This document shows positions 33,703 to 43,535 of a stretch of 64,000 nucleotides of DNA, one piece after another. The position numbers and the translations under genes are program-made. The DNA lies in assembly GCA_030267325.1 (NCBI GenBank), contig JAJDJS010000010.1, positions 1 to 64,000 of the forward strand, written 5' to 3'. The DNA comes from Desulfosarcina sp. OttesenSCG-928-A07 (GTDB lineage: Bacteria > Desulfobacterota > Desulfobacteria > Desulfobacterales > Desulfosarcinaceae). The number at the start of each line of letters is the position of its first letter. Positions within the stretch are counted from its first letter, which is position 1. The notes below the pieces were generated by a model that was not told where the DNA came from, did no database searches, and was given only the letters and a program-made list of their open reading frames with translations.

Positions 33703-34027
33703 TGATCAAGACAGAGCTGCCCCTGAAAACAGGTAATTGATCATCACGGGGACGATTCCGAGCAGAGTGGCATCGCCGTGTCATCCTGACCTTTCCGGCC
33801 TGTGACGGCCTGACATTCACACAACCTTGATGACCCTCCTCCGGTTTGACCCGAGGCTCCCGCAGGGTGACAGGAAGTGGAGTAAGCCGCGTGTATCCTG
33901 AAAAAATACCATTCATGGAAAGCACGCAGCAGAAAAAAATGCGCCAGCATCATCCTTGAAAGCCGTCGGCTGAAGGGGATCCATTCATCCGGCTTACGCT
34001 CTCCCTGAAAAAGGCAGGAACATGCTG
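33703..34027. other. Intergenic region with an inverted repeat, no gene
   Basis: About 325 bp before ptsP. At 33700-33709 and 33737-33746 a perfect 10-bp inverted repeat (TGATGATCAA / TTGATCATCA) overlaps the stop codon of the small gene and may end its transcript, although no T run follows. Further short inverted elements (for example GGCC tgtgac GGCC near 33800) are present. Open frames on the minus strand here look like chance. Confidence 0.5.
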
Positions 34028-36262
34028 ATGACAGCTCCCCGACAAAACCTGTTGAACATGCTGTGCAATCTGGGTGATCTGTCTCGTCTGGCCATCAACA
34101 GCCAGAATATTGAAGATTTTCTTCAGGGTGTGGTTTCCCTGATTTCCGACCACCTCAACATACCCGTGTGTTCCATTTATCTGTACGATGACAGCACAGA
34201 TGAATTTGTGCTGAGAGCCACGGTCGTCTCTCCTCCTGATACGGTAATGGCGGACGCCTCTGACACCGGCGCAGAGAAAGATCTCCGGATTCCGGATTCT
34301 CCTTATTTTTCCGAAGCCGCCGATTCCTTTGGGGGTTCTTCCCTGACAGTTCCCATCAACCGGGGCGTGGACAAAATCGGCAAACTGGTGGTTCAGCACA
34401 CTGTGCCTGATTTTTTTGACAGCGCGGTTTTCATGGCCTTAAATGCCATCAGCGCCCAGTTGGCCGCAGCCCTGGAAAGCGCCAGAGTGGTGATGGGGTT
34501 GCAGCAACTGTGTGAAAATCCGGAAACCCTGCCGGTGAGCCCAGTGACCATTTCCGGTGATCCCACATCCGGCGGTTATGCCATGGGCCTGTCGGCAGTA
34601 TGGGGAAAAAGCCATGTTCGTTTCATCACCGATCCTGAACTGCCTGAACACGGTACCCTGACCGACTTCCACCAGGCCATCCAAAAAACCACTGAACAGC
34701 TTGACGCCCTCCAGAAACGCTGCGCCGAGCGCCTGCCGGAAAACGCTTCCCTGATTTTTTCAGCCCATTTCATGATTTTAAAAGATCCTGAATTTGTTGA
34801 TCGCATGGCGGAAAAAATCAGATCCGGAACGCCAGCCACCCGGGCCGTACAAAACGTAGCCCAGCATTACATCCACCGGTTCAATAACAGCCCCAGTTCA
34901 TATATTCGGGAAAAAGTTAATGATATCGAAGATCTGTCCGGAAGGCTCCTGGGAAACCTCATGCCCCCGGACCACGATGTCGGGGACATGGACAGCCACG
35001 GCAGGGTGGTGATTGCCCACACCCTGTATCCGTCAGAGCTGCTCAAGTTGGGGGCCGAATCCGTGGCCGGCATTGTACTGGTGGACGGCTGCGTCACCTC
35101 CCACGCGGCCATTATCGCCCGATCCCTCAAAATTCCGATGGTAATGGCCAAACGTCCGGATCTCATCAACCTGGAAGAAGGGACCGTCATCCTGGTTGAC
35201 GGTGATTCCGGAAACATTCATGTGGCGCCGCCAGCTTCCCTGGTTGACGACTTTAAAGCCCGGGCCCGGAGCCGGCAGTCCTGTGGCGAGGGCCCCGTGT
35301 TCGGATCCGGCACATCCACCGTGACCCTGGACGGAACCGACATCACGCTTTATGCCAACATTAACCTGTTGACCGAGCTGCCGCTGGCCGAAAAAGTCGG
35401 CGCCGACGGCATTGGTCTGTATCGCACGGAATTTCCGTTTCTGATGCGCCCGTCGTTTCCTTCGGAGACCGAGCAGTACCTTATTTATCGTCAGGTGAGC
35501 GCTTCAATGACCGGAAAACCCGTGATATTCCGCACCCTGGATATCGGCGGTGAAAAAACCGTGACCTATGCCAATACCGAGGCGGAGGCCAATCCGGAAC
35601 TGGGGCTGAGGTCCATCCGGTTCACCCTGAAACACAGGGATATCTTCGAGCAGCAGATCCGAGCCATTTTGCGTGCGGCTGCGGACAACGAAATGCTGGG
35701 CATCATGTTTCCCCTGATTTCCTCCATTGACGATTTTCGCAGGGCAAAGCAGGTGGTTCAGTCCTGCCTGGACCGGTTGCAAAGGGAAAAGCTCAAATAC
35801 CATCACCGTCCCTTTGTGGGCATGATGATCGAACTTCCCGCAGTGGTGGAAACCATGCCGGAATATGCGGCGGAATGCGATTTTTTTTCCATCGGCACCA
35901 ATGATTTTGTCCAGTATATGCTGGCCGTGGACCGAAGCAACAAACAGGTGGCCGATTATTACCGCCACGAACACCCCTCTGTCCTCCGGGCCCTTTCCCG
36001 AATTGTGAGAATTGCGGCAGATCATGACAAACCCATTTGCATCTGTGGTGAAATGGCCCATGACAAGGCCATGATTCCCTTCCTTCTGGGCATCGGGCTC
36101 CGACGACTCAGCATTGATCCCCAGTTTATTCCTGCGGTACGCGACACCATCACCCGTTTAACCCTTGACGACTGCCAGACTTATGCGCAAGATCTTCTGA
36201 CCACGGGCAGCATTGTCTCGGTTCAGGCGGTCTTTCAGCAATACGCCACCCTTTTCCGATAA
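34028..36262 (+). CDS. ptsP: PTS enzyme I-Ntr (GAF-domain phosphoenolpyruvate phosphotransferase)
   Basis: A 744-residue protein with an N-terminal GAF domain (~20-150), an enzyme I N-terminal helical domain, the phosphohistidine domain (VDGCVTSHAAIIARSLKIPM, active-site His) and a PEP-utilising TIM barrel (GIGLYRTEFPFLMRP, FRTLDIGGEKTVTY, GIMFPLISS, FSIGTNDFVQYMLAVDRSNK, ICGEMAHD). This is EI-Ntr, which phosphorylates NPr in a regulatory, non-sugar PTS linked to nitrogen and carbon status. AGGA is better spaced for the second ATG (34028) than the first (34022). No HPr or IIA gene is adjacent. Confidence 0.93.
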   Translation: MTAPRQNLLNMLCNLGDLSRLAINSQNIEDFLQGVVSLISDHLNIPVCSIYLYDDSTDEFVLRATVVSPPDTVMADASDTGAEKDLRIPDSPYFSEAADSFGGSSLTVPINRGVDKIGKLVVQHTVPDFFDSAVFMALNAISAQLAAALESARVVMGLQQLCENPETLPVSPVTISGDPTSGGYAMGLSAVWGKSHVRFITDPELPEHGTLTDFHQAIQKTTEQLDALQKRCAERLPENASLIFSAHFMILKDPEFVDRMAEKIRSGTPATRAVQNVAQHYIHRFNNSPSSYIREKVNDIEDLSGRLLGNLMPPDHDVGDMDSHGRVVIAHTLYPSELLKLGAESVAGIVLVDGCVTSHAAIIARSLKIPMVMAKRPDLINLEEGTVILVDGDSGNIHVAPPASLVDDFKARARSRQSCGEGPVFGSGTSTVTLDGTDITLYANINLLTELPLAEKVGADGIGLYRTEFPFLMRPSFPSETEQYLIYRQVSASMTGKPVIFRTLDIGGEKTVTYANTEAEANPELGLRSIRFTLKHRDIFEQQIRAILRAAADNEMLGIMFPLISSIDDFRRAKQVVQSCLDRLQREKLKYHHRPFVGMMIELPAVVETMPEYAAECDFFSIGTNDFVQYMLAVDRSNKQVADYYRHEHPSVLRALSRIVRIAADHDKPICICGEMAHDKAMIPFLLGIGLRRLSIDPQFIPAVRDTITRLTLDDCQTYAQDLLTTGSIVSVQAVFQQYATLFR

Positions 36263-36302
36263 CGCCCGCATCCTTTATTTTCTTCCAAAAGGAGCGCATG
36301 TT

Positions 36303-38759
36303 ATGGCGATCCATGCACAGTTGCGACGTTTTGCGGTGATCCTCGTCCTCCTGGTTTGGGTAATCCTTTTCTGTCTACCGGTCTCATCAGCCCGATGCGA
36401 TGACACCGCTGCTCTGGCAGGGGATACCGCACCCGCGCCATCGCCCCCCACCCTTTCCCGTGTGGTTTACCGGGCCGGAACACTTTCCCAGGAGCTGGTG
36501 TCCTTAACGGACTCTCTTGCGAACATGAACAATTTCAAGGCCATGGGGAAAACGCTCGTTGATATGGAAGCGCGGGTTCAGGAATTCGAGACCGATATGG
36601 ACACCATCAGCGCGGCAGATCTTCGGGGGTACCAACAGCTCGCCCGGCTGAAAAGGAGACTGCGGAGTTTATCGGAAACCGTTTCCATGGATACTGCCAC
36701 CCTGGAACAAAGCCTCCATGGGATTGAGACGGCCCGCCAAACCTGGATTGATGAAAAAAAACAATGGGACCAATGGTATGCGCTGCTGACGGATGACCTT
36801 TCAGTCACGGAGGTGGCGGATGCTTTTTCCCGGGCAGAAGCGGATATTGCCGCCGCGGGCACCCTGCTTTCCGAAAAACTGGGGCCGCTTCTGGAAATTC
36901 ATCGAAAAACCGGAAATATTCAGGCGCGCATTGACGCACTTCAGGCGCGGATCAATACCTTGATGTCCCAAAAACGGGATGGCAGCCTGCGAAGCGACAC
37001 ACCGCCGCTTTTTTCTTCCGCCTATCTCCGGCAGCTCATTGAGCTGTCCAACGCGCCGGAAACCCTGCTCAATCCCTTCCCCCTGCCGGATGCGGCATTT
37101 TATAAAGAAAACCTGTGGGTGATTCTCCTCCAACTGGTGGTTTTCGGCCTTCTCCTCACCCTGCTCAGACGCCACCGGTCCACTTTTTTAGGGCATCCGA
37201 CCAGGCGTTTTCTGGGGTCCCGCCCCATTTCCGTTTCCCTTCTGGTGCCGGTTTTTACCCTCACCTTTCTTTATGGCACACCGCCGAGCCTCTGGCAGAT
37301 GCTGTTTCAGACCCTGGCCGGTGTGGCCATCGCCCGGCTGACCACCGCTTTTGTCCGGGAGGACTGGATTAATCGGGCCATTGCCATTCTGGTCATCGTG
37401 CTCATCGGTTTTCAGATGCTTTTGGCGTTGGGGATTCCCATGGCCGTGATGCGGCTTTTTGTTCTGGCATGGAGCGTTGCCGGCGCGATTTTCTATGGCC
37501 GCCACATCCGGATTCAGGAAAAAATGGAAGGTGCACCCTGGCAGCTGTGGACGTTGCGATGGGTGGTTTTGACCTTCTGGGTGATTGCCATTACCGACAT
37601 CATCGGATGGTCCGGGCTTTCCATCCAGATTCTGAGCGGCAGCATCGGCACCGCCATCCTGATGATCATGGGCTGGGTGATGATCCGGTTGATTCGCATC
37701 ATGCTGGAAATGGGAGCTGAACGCCTTCCCATGGACCGCTTCAATTTTCTGAGAAATACCGCCAACGCCATTTTGTTTCGGATCGTCCGGATCGCCAAAG
37801 CCGGCATTGCGTTTTTTGTGGCGGTGAATCTCCTGGTGGTCTGGAATCTGTACACGCTTCCGTCAGAAGCAGCACACACACTTCTCACCTTTGGATTCAC
37901 TGTGGGCAGTGTGCGTATCACAACCGGCTTGGTACTGGTGGCGGCCATCATCCTTTACGCCACGTTTATTCTTTCCTGGCTGGTGCAGCGCGCCCTTATG
38001 GACAAGGTTCTCAGCAAAAGCCACATGGATACAGGCGCACGGCTGTCCATCGCCCGTCTGGCCCATTATGGTCTGATCTTCATCGGATTTCTCATCGCCC
38101 TGTCCGCCATGGGATTTGAGCTGAAAAATATCACCATCATCGGCAGCGCGCTGGGTATCGGCATTGGTTTCGGCATGCAGACCCTGGTGAACAACTTTGT
38201 GTCAGGCCTGATCCTGCTGTTTGAACGGCCCATCAAAATAAACGATGTGATTGAGCTGAGCGGAGGCCAGAAGGGCCGCGTTACCAAAATGGGGCTTCGG
38301 GCAACCACGGTGCAGACGTTTGACAAAGCCGAAGTGGTGGTGCCCAACGGAAACCTCATTTCCAATCAGCTGACCAACTGGACACTGGAAGATCGCTCCA
38401 TGCGACTGGTTATTCCTGTGGGAGTTGCCTATGCGTCGGATGTGGGAACCGTTATTCGAATTCTTGCCGAAATTGCGGAAAGTAATGAAAAAGTGCTGAA
38501 AACACCCGCCCCGTCCGTTGCCCTGGTCAATTTCGGCAACAGTAGTTTAGATTTCCAGCTAAGGGTCTGGGTGGCAGACTTTAATGACGGCGTGTCCACC
38601 CAAACCGCTCTGATGCTGGAAATCAACCAGCGATTCCGGGATGCATCCATTGAAATCCCCTTTCAGCAGCAAGACTTTCATTTTCGCAGCATGGATGACG
38701 CGGCAATCGCGCAATTTAAACAAATTATCGCTTCTTCCGGAAAGCGAGGTGCCCCATGA
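36303..38759 (+). CDS. Large mechanosensitive channel of the MscS/MscK family
   Basis: An 818-residue membrane protein with a signal peptide (residues ~1-32), a periplasmic coiled-coil region (~55-270), about ten membrane helices and a C-terminal MscS core: pore helix ITIIGSALGIGIGFGMQTLV, then FVSGLILLFERPIKINDVIE, GQKGRVTKMGLRATTVQTFD and VVVPNGNLISNQLTNWTLED. The layout is that of MscK/KefA-like channels that release solutes under osmotic downshock. AAGGAG is nine bases before ATG 36303; the upstream part of the frame overlaps ptsP and is not used. The stop overlaps the nitroreductase start. Confidence 0.93.
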   Translation: MAIHAQLRRFAVILVLLVWVILFCLPVSSARCDDTAALAGDTAPAPSPPTLSRVVYRAGTLSQELVSLTDSLANMNNFKAMGKTLVDMEARVQEFETDMDTISAADLRGYQQLARLKRRLRSLSETVSMDTATLEQSLHGIETARQTWIDEKKQWDQWYALLTDDLSVTEVADAFSRAEADIAAAGTLLSEKLGPLLEIHRKTGNIQARIDALQARINTLMSQKRDGSLRSDTPPLFSSAYLRQLIELSNAPETLLNPFPLPDAAFYKENLWVILLQLVVFGLLLTLLRRHRSTFLGHPTRRFLGSRPISVSLLVPVFTLTFLYGTPPSLWQMLFQTLAGVAIARLTTAFVREDWINRAIAILVIVLIGFQMLLALGIPMAVMRLFVLAWSVAGAIFYGRHIRIQEKMEGAPWQLWTLRWVVLTFWVIAITDIIGWSGLSIQILSGSIGTAILMIMGWVMIRLIRIMLEMGAERLPMDRFNFLRNTANAILFRIVRIAKAGIAFFVAVNLLVVWNLYTLPSEAAHTLLTFGFTVGSVRITTGLVLVAAIILYATFILSWLVQRALMDKVLSKSHMDTGARLSIARLAHYGLIFIGFLIALSAMGFELKNITIIGSALGIGIGFGMQTLVNNFVSGLILLFERPIKINDVIELSGGQKGRVTKMGLRATTVQTFDKAEVVVPNGNLISNQLTNWTLEDRSMRLVIPVGVAYASDVGTVIRILAEIAESNEKVLKTPAPSVALVNFGNSSLDFQLRVWVADFNDGVSTQTALMLEINQRFRDASIEIPFQQQDFHFRSMDDAAIAQFKQIIASSGKRGAP

Positions 38760-39508
38760 AAAAAGCGCCAGACAAGACAACCATTGACCAGATCAAAGCC
38801 CATCGCTGTATCCGTAAATTCACGGACCAGCCCGTGGACGACAAAACCGTTGAAGCGCTGGTGACCACGGCCCAGTGCGCGGCAACCTCCCACTACCTTC
38901 AGGCGTATTCCATTATCCACGTCAAAGATAAAACCACCCGAAAAACCATCGCCCAATTGTCCGGCAACCCGGCCTGGGTGGAAAAGGCGCCGGTTTTTCT
39001 GGTTTTCTGCGCGGATTTAACCCGTCTTGACGCAGCATGCCGGATGCGCGGCGTAGTCATGGAAAAGGGGTGGACGGAACTGTCTGTCACGGCCACGGTG
39101 GATACGGCGCTGGTGGGCCAGAACCTCCTTCTGGCAGCGGAATCCCTGGGGCTTGGGGGGGTGTTTATCGGCGGGATCCGGAACGATCCGGAAACGGTCT
39201 GCGAGCTTTTGAAAATTCCCGATCAGGCGTATCCGGTGTTCGGGATGTGTCTGGGCTGGCCAGCCCACGATCCGCCCGTCAAACCTCGCCTGCCGGTTCA
39301 GGCGGTTCTGTTTACGGACCATTACCCGGCGGCCTATGATCAAAACACACTTTCTGACTATGATAAAAAGGTCAACGCGTATTATCTGCACCGGAATGAC
39401 AATCTCCGGGAAGAAACCTGGACCGGCCAGGTGGCGGCGTTCGCCAGCCGGGTCATTCGGCCCGGCATGAAGGCTTTTCTGGAAAAAAAGGGATTTTTTC
39501 TGAAGTAA
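38756..39508 (+). CDS. NfsA-type NAD(P)H nitroreductase
   Basis: A 250-residue FMN-dependent oxidoreductase of the oxygen-insensitive NfsA group. HRCIRKFTDQPVDD at the N-terminus binds FMN phosphate; AQCAATSHYLQAYSIIHV, WVEKAPVFLVFCADL, ALVGQNLLLAAESLGLGGVF and GGIRNDP are typical, and the C-terminal arm YYLHRNDNLREETW is as in NfsA. Natural substrates may be quinones or flavins. It overlaps the channel gene by 4 bp. Confidence 0.9.
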   Translation: MKKAPDKTTIDQIKAHRCIRKFTDQPVDDKTVEALVTTAQCAATSHYLQAYSIIHVKDKTTRKTIAQLSGNPAWVEKAPVFLVFCADLTRLDAACRMRGVVMEKGWTELSVTATVDTALVGQNLLLAAESLGLGGVFIGGIRNDPETVCELLKIPDQAYPVFGMCLGWPAHDPPVKPRLPVQAVLFTDHYPAAYDQNTLSDYDKKVNAYYLHRNDNLREETWTGQVAAFASRVIRPGMKAFLEKKGFFLK

Positions 39509-39531
39509 TCAAAACATACCGCCAGGTGCGG

Positions 39532-39996
39532 TTACACATCAAACTTTGCTTTGATTTTAAAGGTGCGGGTGGCCGGCAGGTTCAGAATGGCCGTCACTCC
39601 GGTTGCCTTTGAAATGTCTGCCAAATGGGCCGTGATCATGGCCATGGACGGTGCGATAAACGTAAACCAGACATTGTAGGGATTGTCCCTCAGATAATTG
39701 TGGGTAACGCCGGGATACGCGTTGACTGTCCGGGCAAAGAGATCCATCCGCTCTGGCGGCACCTTGGCCGCGCACAGGGTGCTGATAAAACCCACTTTGT
39801 CTGGAACAAAATTCCCCCCGATCCGGCGGATAATGCCTTTTTCCTTGAGTGCCACAAGGCGGGAAATGACGGTCTCCTCATCCATGCCCACCTCCTCGCC
39901 GATAACGGCAAACGGGCGCGGCGACAGGGGAAACCGGGTTTGAACCCGGTTGAGAAGCGCTTTGTCCCGGTCATCCAGAACGGTTTTCTTTTCCAC
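39532..39996 (-). CDS. Siroheme decarboxylase subunit (AhbA/AhbB type, Lrp-like)
   Basis: A 154-residue protein with an Lrp/AsnC-like fold: a winged HTH (DEETVISRLVALKEKGIIRR) followed by an alpha-beta domain. The stretches IRRIGGNFVPDKVGFISTLC and GVTHNYLRDNPYNVWFTF are typical of the AhbA/AhbB subunits that decarboxylate siroheme to didecarboxysiroheme in the alternative heme pathway of sulfate reducers and archaea. Whether it is A or B cannot be decided by eye; the partner is not in this window. It is 21 bp downstream of ccsB, linking heme synthesis and cytochrome c assembly. Confidence 0.85.
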   Translation of the reverse strand: MEKKTVLDDRDKALLNRVQTRFPLSPRPFAVIGEEVGMDEETVISRLVALKEKGIIRRIGGNFVPDKVGFISTLCAAKVPPERMDLFARTVNAYPGVTHNYLRDNPYNVWFTFIAPSMAMITAHLADISKATGVTAILNLPATRTFKIKAKFDV

Positions 39997-40017
39997 CCTT
40001 TTCCCCTTTCCCTTTTT

Positions 40018-40866
40018 TTACGCTTTTCCGTAGCTGTGCAGGCCTGGCAGCAGATTGACGCCAAAGTAAGTAAAAAGGACCGCTGCAAACCCCACAATGG
40101 AAAGCCAGGCGATTTTCTTTCCCTGCCATCCCCGCATGAGCCGGGCATGCAACAGCGTGGCGTAAATGAACCAGGTGATCAGCGACCAGGTTTCTTTGGG
40201 ATCCCAGGACCAGTAGGTACCCCATGCGGAATTGGCCCAGATGGCGCCGGTAATGATGCCCGCTGTGAGAAAGAGAAAGCCGAACAGCACCATCCGGTGG
40301 GTCAATTCATCCAGGGTGTCCAATTCCGGAATGTGCCCCAGGATACCATCCTGTTTTTCGGGGTTTGTGGACCGGATCAAAAACATGAGGCTCAGCCCAA
40401 AGGCAATGGCAAAAGCCGCATACCCCAAAAAGCAGGTCACCACATGGGCGATGAGCCAGTTGCTTTTGAGGGCCGGCACCAGAGGTTGAATCCGGTCACT
40501 GATATTGGGCGACAAGGACGCATAGGCCATGGCCAGAAAGGCAATGGGCGTGGCAAAGGCGCCAATGATCGGATTTTTGTATTTATACTCCACGCCCACA
40601 TAAATCACGCCGGCGGTCCACGCAAAAAACACAAGGGATTCGTAAAGATTGGAAAGCGGCGCATGGCCGATGCCCATTTCGTAAGACTCCACCCATCGCA
40701 GAATGACGCCGGCGGTGGTGGTCAGAACAGCGCCCACCATGATCCAGCGGGCCGGTTGGGTCAGGCTGATTTTTTTAAAAATCAGCGCAGAAATGTAAAG
40801 CAATGCCGCCAGACCGAAAACAAAGGTAGATACGGAAAGCAGTAACGAACTGTTGAGGGAGGACAT
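40018..40866 (-). CDS. ccsB: Cytochrome c biogenesis protein CcsB/CcsA type
   Basis: A 282-residue protein with about eight membrane helices. The tryptophan-rich heme-handling motif WGTYWSWDPKETWSLITW (WWD domain) is near residues 217-234, and conserved histidines lie in LTHRMVLFGF, LLHARLM and IAHVV. It forms the heme exporter and cytochrome c synthase of system II together with ResB, whose gene is 64 bp upstream on the same strand. Naming between CcsA and CcsB differs among organisms. Confidence 0.92.
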   Translation of the reverse strand: MSSLNSSLLLSVSTFVFGLAALLYISALIFKKISLTQPARWIMVGAVLTTTAGVILRWVESYEMGIGHAPLSNLYESLVFFAWTAGVIYVGVEYKYKNPIIGAFATPIAFLAMAYASLSPNISDRIQPLVPALKSNWLIAHVVTCFLGYAAFAIAFGLSLMFLIRSTNPEKQDGILGHIPELDTLDELTHRMVLFGFLFLTAGIITGAIWANSAWGTYWSWDPKETWSLITWFIYATLLHARLMRGWQGKKIAWLSIVGFAAVLFTYFGVNLLPGLHSYGKA

Positions 40867-40930
40867 GGGACTCCTTATTTAGCTTAGGTTGTGAAGCATT
40901 TGGGTCCGTTCTGTCACAGACCCAAAAATG

Positions 40931-42349
40931 TCACACTTTTGTCATGGCACCAAATATTTTTTCAATGCGATGCTGCATGGAAATTTTGTTCCGATTGGCG
41001 ATTCCGGAAAGGGTTACCCGCCGCCTTCCCTGCTGGTCATCAATGACCACGCATACCTGCTGGTGAGACAGATAAAAGGAGACAAAACAACCGATGATCA
41101 TCAATGCAAAACCCGCATACACCAGCCCGACGCCCGGATCCCGGGTGACCTGAAGCCCGGTATAATAGCGAGTTTCTTCGTCAGGAAGCGCGGCAGGAGG
41201 GCTCGGGCGAGGCGGAATCACCGCAATGGCCACATCGCCGCTGCGCATCCGGTCAAATCCCGGAAATCGGATGGGCAGCACCACATCAACGGGCTCACCT
41301 TCCATTGGCGTCAAAATCCCTTTAAGGGCTGGCCCCAGGGGCCTTCCGTGAAAATCGGTTTGGGGTTCATAGGACACAATGAGAAACTTGCCCAAGCCTT
41401 CCGGAATATCCACCTCAACACCGACTTTGGCGTGCCGGGTGTAGGTCATGCCGGATTCTTTGGACAGGAAATGAAGATGATATTCGGTATCCGGGCCGGG
41501 TTCGGGCAAAGCTGGCGAATCTTGCTGCTGGGGCGCCAGTTTTCCGTAACTGCTCTGAAAAATATTGATGCCCCGGTAGCGCAGCGGATCATTGACAATG
41601 ATGTCTTTCTGAAGAACAGGCGCCCCGTTTTCCAGAAGGGTCAGAGAAGACCGATACTCCTTGACCATGCCGTTTTCATACCGGCTGATACTGAACCGGT
41701 CGCACCGGATCTGGAAATCCAGAGAAAGGGTCTGTCCTGTCCCATGGATGTGGACCGTATCTGTGGTTTCGCCTTCGGGAAGGGTCACAAACCCTTCAAA
41801 CCCGAAAAAGGACCCCACAAGCCCCCCCACCAGCAAAAGAATCACACTGAGGTGAACAATGTAAACGCCCAGCCGGGACCATCGCCCCTTTTCTCCATAA
41901 ATAACCACCTGGTTTTCTGTCCGAAGAACCTGGCATCCGGGGAACCACCGCCGGACCAGGGGTTCGTAGGACTTAATCAAAGCTTCGGTATCCCGGGCAT
42001 CATCCAGCGTGCGCGCATCTTTTCGGCCGACAAACCGGTCCGGCCGGATGTCGGAGGCAGGGCCCCAAATCAGAGAACCGGTTTTTTGGAGCCGGTTGAT
42101 GGAACACACCACAATATTGATCATCAAGAGCAGCAAAAGCCCCTGGAACCACCAGGCATGATACATGTCAAACAGGTTCAGGTGCTCGATCAGGCGGACG
42201 CCGATCGGGCCGTATCCCTCATAAAATTGTGGATTTTTGTTTTGGGGAAGGACTGTGCCGATGATGGAGGTCATGGCCAGGGAGAGCAGCAGTACAACAG
42301 TCAGTTTAATGGAAATAAAAAAATTCCACAGTGGGTTTACGGTTTTCAA
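40931..42349 (-). CDS. resB: ResB-like cytochrome c biogenesis protein
   Basis: A 472-residue membrane protein. NPLWNFFISIKLTVVLLLSL opens the first helix, IIGTVLPQNKNPQFY and WWFQGLLLLLMINIVVCSIN follow, a third helix lies at LGVYIVHLSVILLLVGGLVG, then a large periplasmic domain and a final helix at LVYAGFALMIIGCFVSFYLS. This is the ResB/Ccs1 component of system II cytochrome c maturation. TTG 42349 is chosen as start because GGAGG lies four bases before it; the open frame extends 34 codons further in Pro-rich, unlikely coding sequence. Confidence 0.88.
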   Translation of the reverse strand: MKTVNPLWNFFISIKLTVVLLLSLAMTSIIGTVLPQNKNPQFYEGYGPIGVRLIEHLNLFDMYHAWWFQGLLLLLMINIVVCSINRLQKTGSLIWGPASDIRPDRFVGRKDARTLDDARDTEALIKSYEPLVRRWFPGCQVLRTENQVVIYGEKGRWSRLGVYIVHLSVILLLVGGLVGSFFGFEGFVTLPEGETTDTVHIHGTGQTLSLDFQIRCDRFSISRYENGMVKEYRSSLTLLENGAPVLQKDIIVNDPLRYRGINIFQSSYGKLAPQQQDSPALPEPGPDTEYHLHFLSKESGMTYTRHAKVGVEVDIPEGLGKFLIVSYEPQTDFHGRPLGPALKGILTPMEGEPVDVVLPIRFPGFDRMRSGDVAIAVIPPRPSPPAALPDEETRYYTGLQVTRDPGVGLVYAGFALMIIGCFVSFYLSHQQVCVVIDDQQGRRRVTLSGIANRNKISMQHRIEKIFGAMTKV

Positions 42350-42876
42350 AAGACCTCCAGGGGAAACAAAAAGGAAAGGCGCACCTGGGCGCGGGTCATA
42401 TGGATCGGGATGCGGAAAAGGGGGCTCACCCGCCGGGGTCCGTGTACGCATCCGAACAGGTATCGATTCAGCTCATTTTTTGCACGTAGTTACAGCTTAA
42501 TCCGTTAAAATCATTCGCCAAAATGAAAATTCTGACGTCGTATCCTCATAATCCGGCACAGCCTATTCATTTTTTTAAAGCAACTCAAAAGGTTTTGAAA
42601 TTTTAGATTCAAAGTGAATTCATAACATTAACATAACAAAGAACTGACCGGCTTTTTTAAGAAATGTATCTTGGCAGAAAATTGTCGCCGAGAAAAGCGA
42701 AAAGGCATATTCTGTTCGTGAACGGTCCGCTTGGCAACACCGCAAACCAGCGTATCCCGGAGCTGTCCACCCAGATCCGGCACAGGAAACCGGGTTGTTT
42801 TTTAAAGGGGCTGTATTATACTAAACATAATTAAACATCGACACCAACGGTATTACCACCACAAACAGGGGAAAAT
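42350..42876. other. Divergent intergenic region, no gene
   Basis: About 527 bp between resB (minus) and the FmdE gene (plus). It is AT-rich in the middle (42530-42690). One promoter candidate for the FmdE gene is listed separately. No RNA gene or longer repeat was seen. Confidence 0.5.
42795..42822 (+). promoter_or_regulatory. Sigma-70-like promoter candidate for the FmdE gene
   Basis: TTGTTT and TATACT are separated by 16 bases, 55 bp upstream of the FmdE start codon. The -10 matches consensus at five of six positions, the -35 at three. Confidence 0.38.
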
Positions 42877-43491
42877 ATGGAATCATTTGAAACATTGCTG
42901 GAAGGTTCAGCCAAAGCCCATGGTCATTTGTGTGCCGGCCAGGTCATCGGTGTGCGTATGGCCATGCGGGGATGCGAGCTGATCGGCCTGGATAATCCGA
43001 GCGATATCTCCCAGATCAAGAAATTGATTGTTTATGTGGAAATTGACCGCTGCGCCACAGATGCCATTGGCTATGTCACCGGTGCCAAGCTTGGGCGGCG
43101 ATCCCTTAAATTTGTGGATAACGGCATCATGGCCGCCACCTTTGTCAACCTGGAAACCGGTACAGCCTGGCGCCTGGTGTCCACCGAATCTTCCAGGGAC
43201 AAAGCCGCTGAATTTGCTCCGGGCATTACCGATGTAAGCGAACAGCAACTGGTGGGATACAAAATTATGCCCGATGACCTCTTGTTTGATATCATGCCCG
43301 TGCGGGTGGACGTGCCCATCCATGACATGCCCGGGCCGTCCCGGTTCAAGGCCCAGTGCGATTCCTGCGGAATTATTGTCCGGGATAAACGCGAAGTGCT
43401 GGTGGGAAGTCGGATCCTCTGCCGCGCCTGTGCCTGCGGTGCCTATTACCGGCCCCTGGATTCCGGCTCCGGCTGCCGGCACACGCCCTGA
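42877..43491 (+). CDS. FmdE-family protein with C-terminal zinc finger
   Basis: A 204-residue protein. The FmdE signature AHGHLCAGQVIGVRMAMRGC is near the N-terminus, VEIDRCATDAIGYVTGAKLG follows, and the C-terminal part holds a zinc finger, FKAQCDSCGIIVRDKREV then RILCRACACG. FmdE-like proteins are associated with formylmethanofuran or formate dehydrogenases and other Mo/W enzymes, probably in cofactor handling. The next gene encodes a molybdopterin-binding protein, supporting a role in Mo/W enzyme maturation; no such dehydrogenase is in the window. Confidence 0.9.
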   Translation: MESFETLLEGSAKAHGHLCAGQVIGVRMAMRGCELIGLDNPSDISQIKKLIVYVEIDRCATDAIGYVTGAKLGRRSLKFVDNGIMAATFVNLETGTAWRLVSTESSRDKAAEFAPGITDVSEQQLVGYKIMPDDLLFDIMPVRVDVPIHDMPGPSRFKAQCDSCGIIVRDKREVLVGSRILCRACACGAYYRPLDSGSGCRHTP

Positions 43492-43535
43492 CACAAGTCC
43501 CCTGCCCTGCTTTGAATTTGAAGAAGGATATATCC

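Noticed and set aside
33744-33953. Minus-strand open frames in the gap before ptsP
   Set aside because: No Shine-Dalgarno site, no conserved-looking sequence, and the region carries inverted repeats typical of non-coding DNA.
40928-42508. Plus-strand open frame of 526 codons
   Set aside because: Antisense to resB, which has clear membrane helices; the plus translation is rich in Pro/Gly/His without motifs.
42670-42690. Possible sigma-54 promoter (TTGGCAG...TTGTCGC) upstream of the FmdE gene
   Set aside because: Spacing between GG and GC is wrong and the -12 element does not match.
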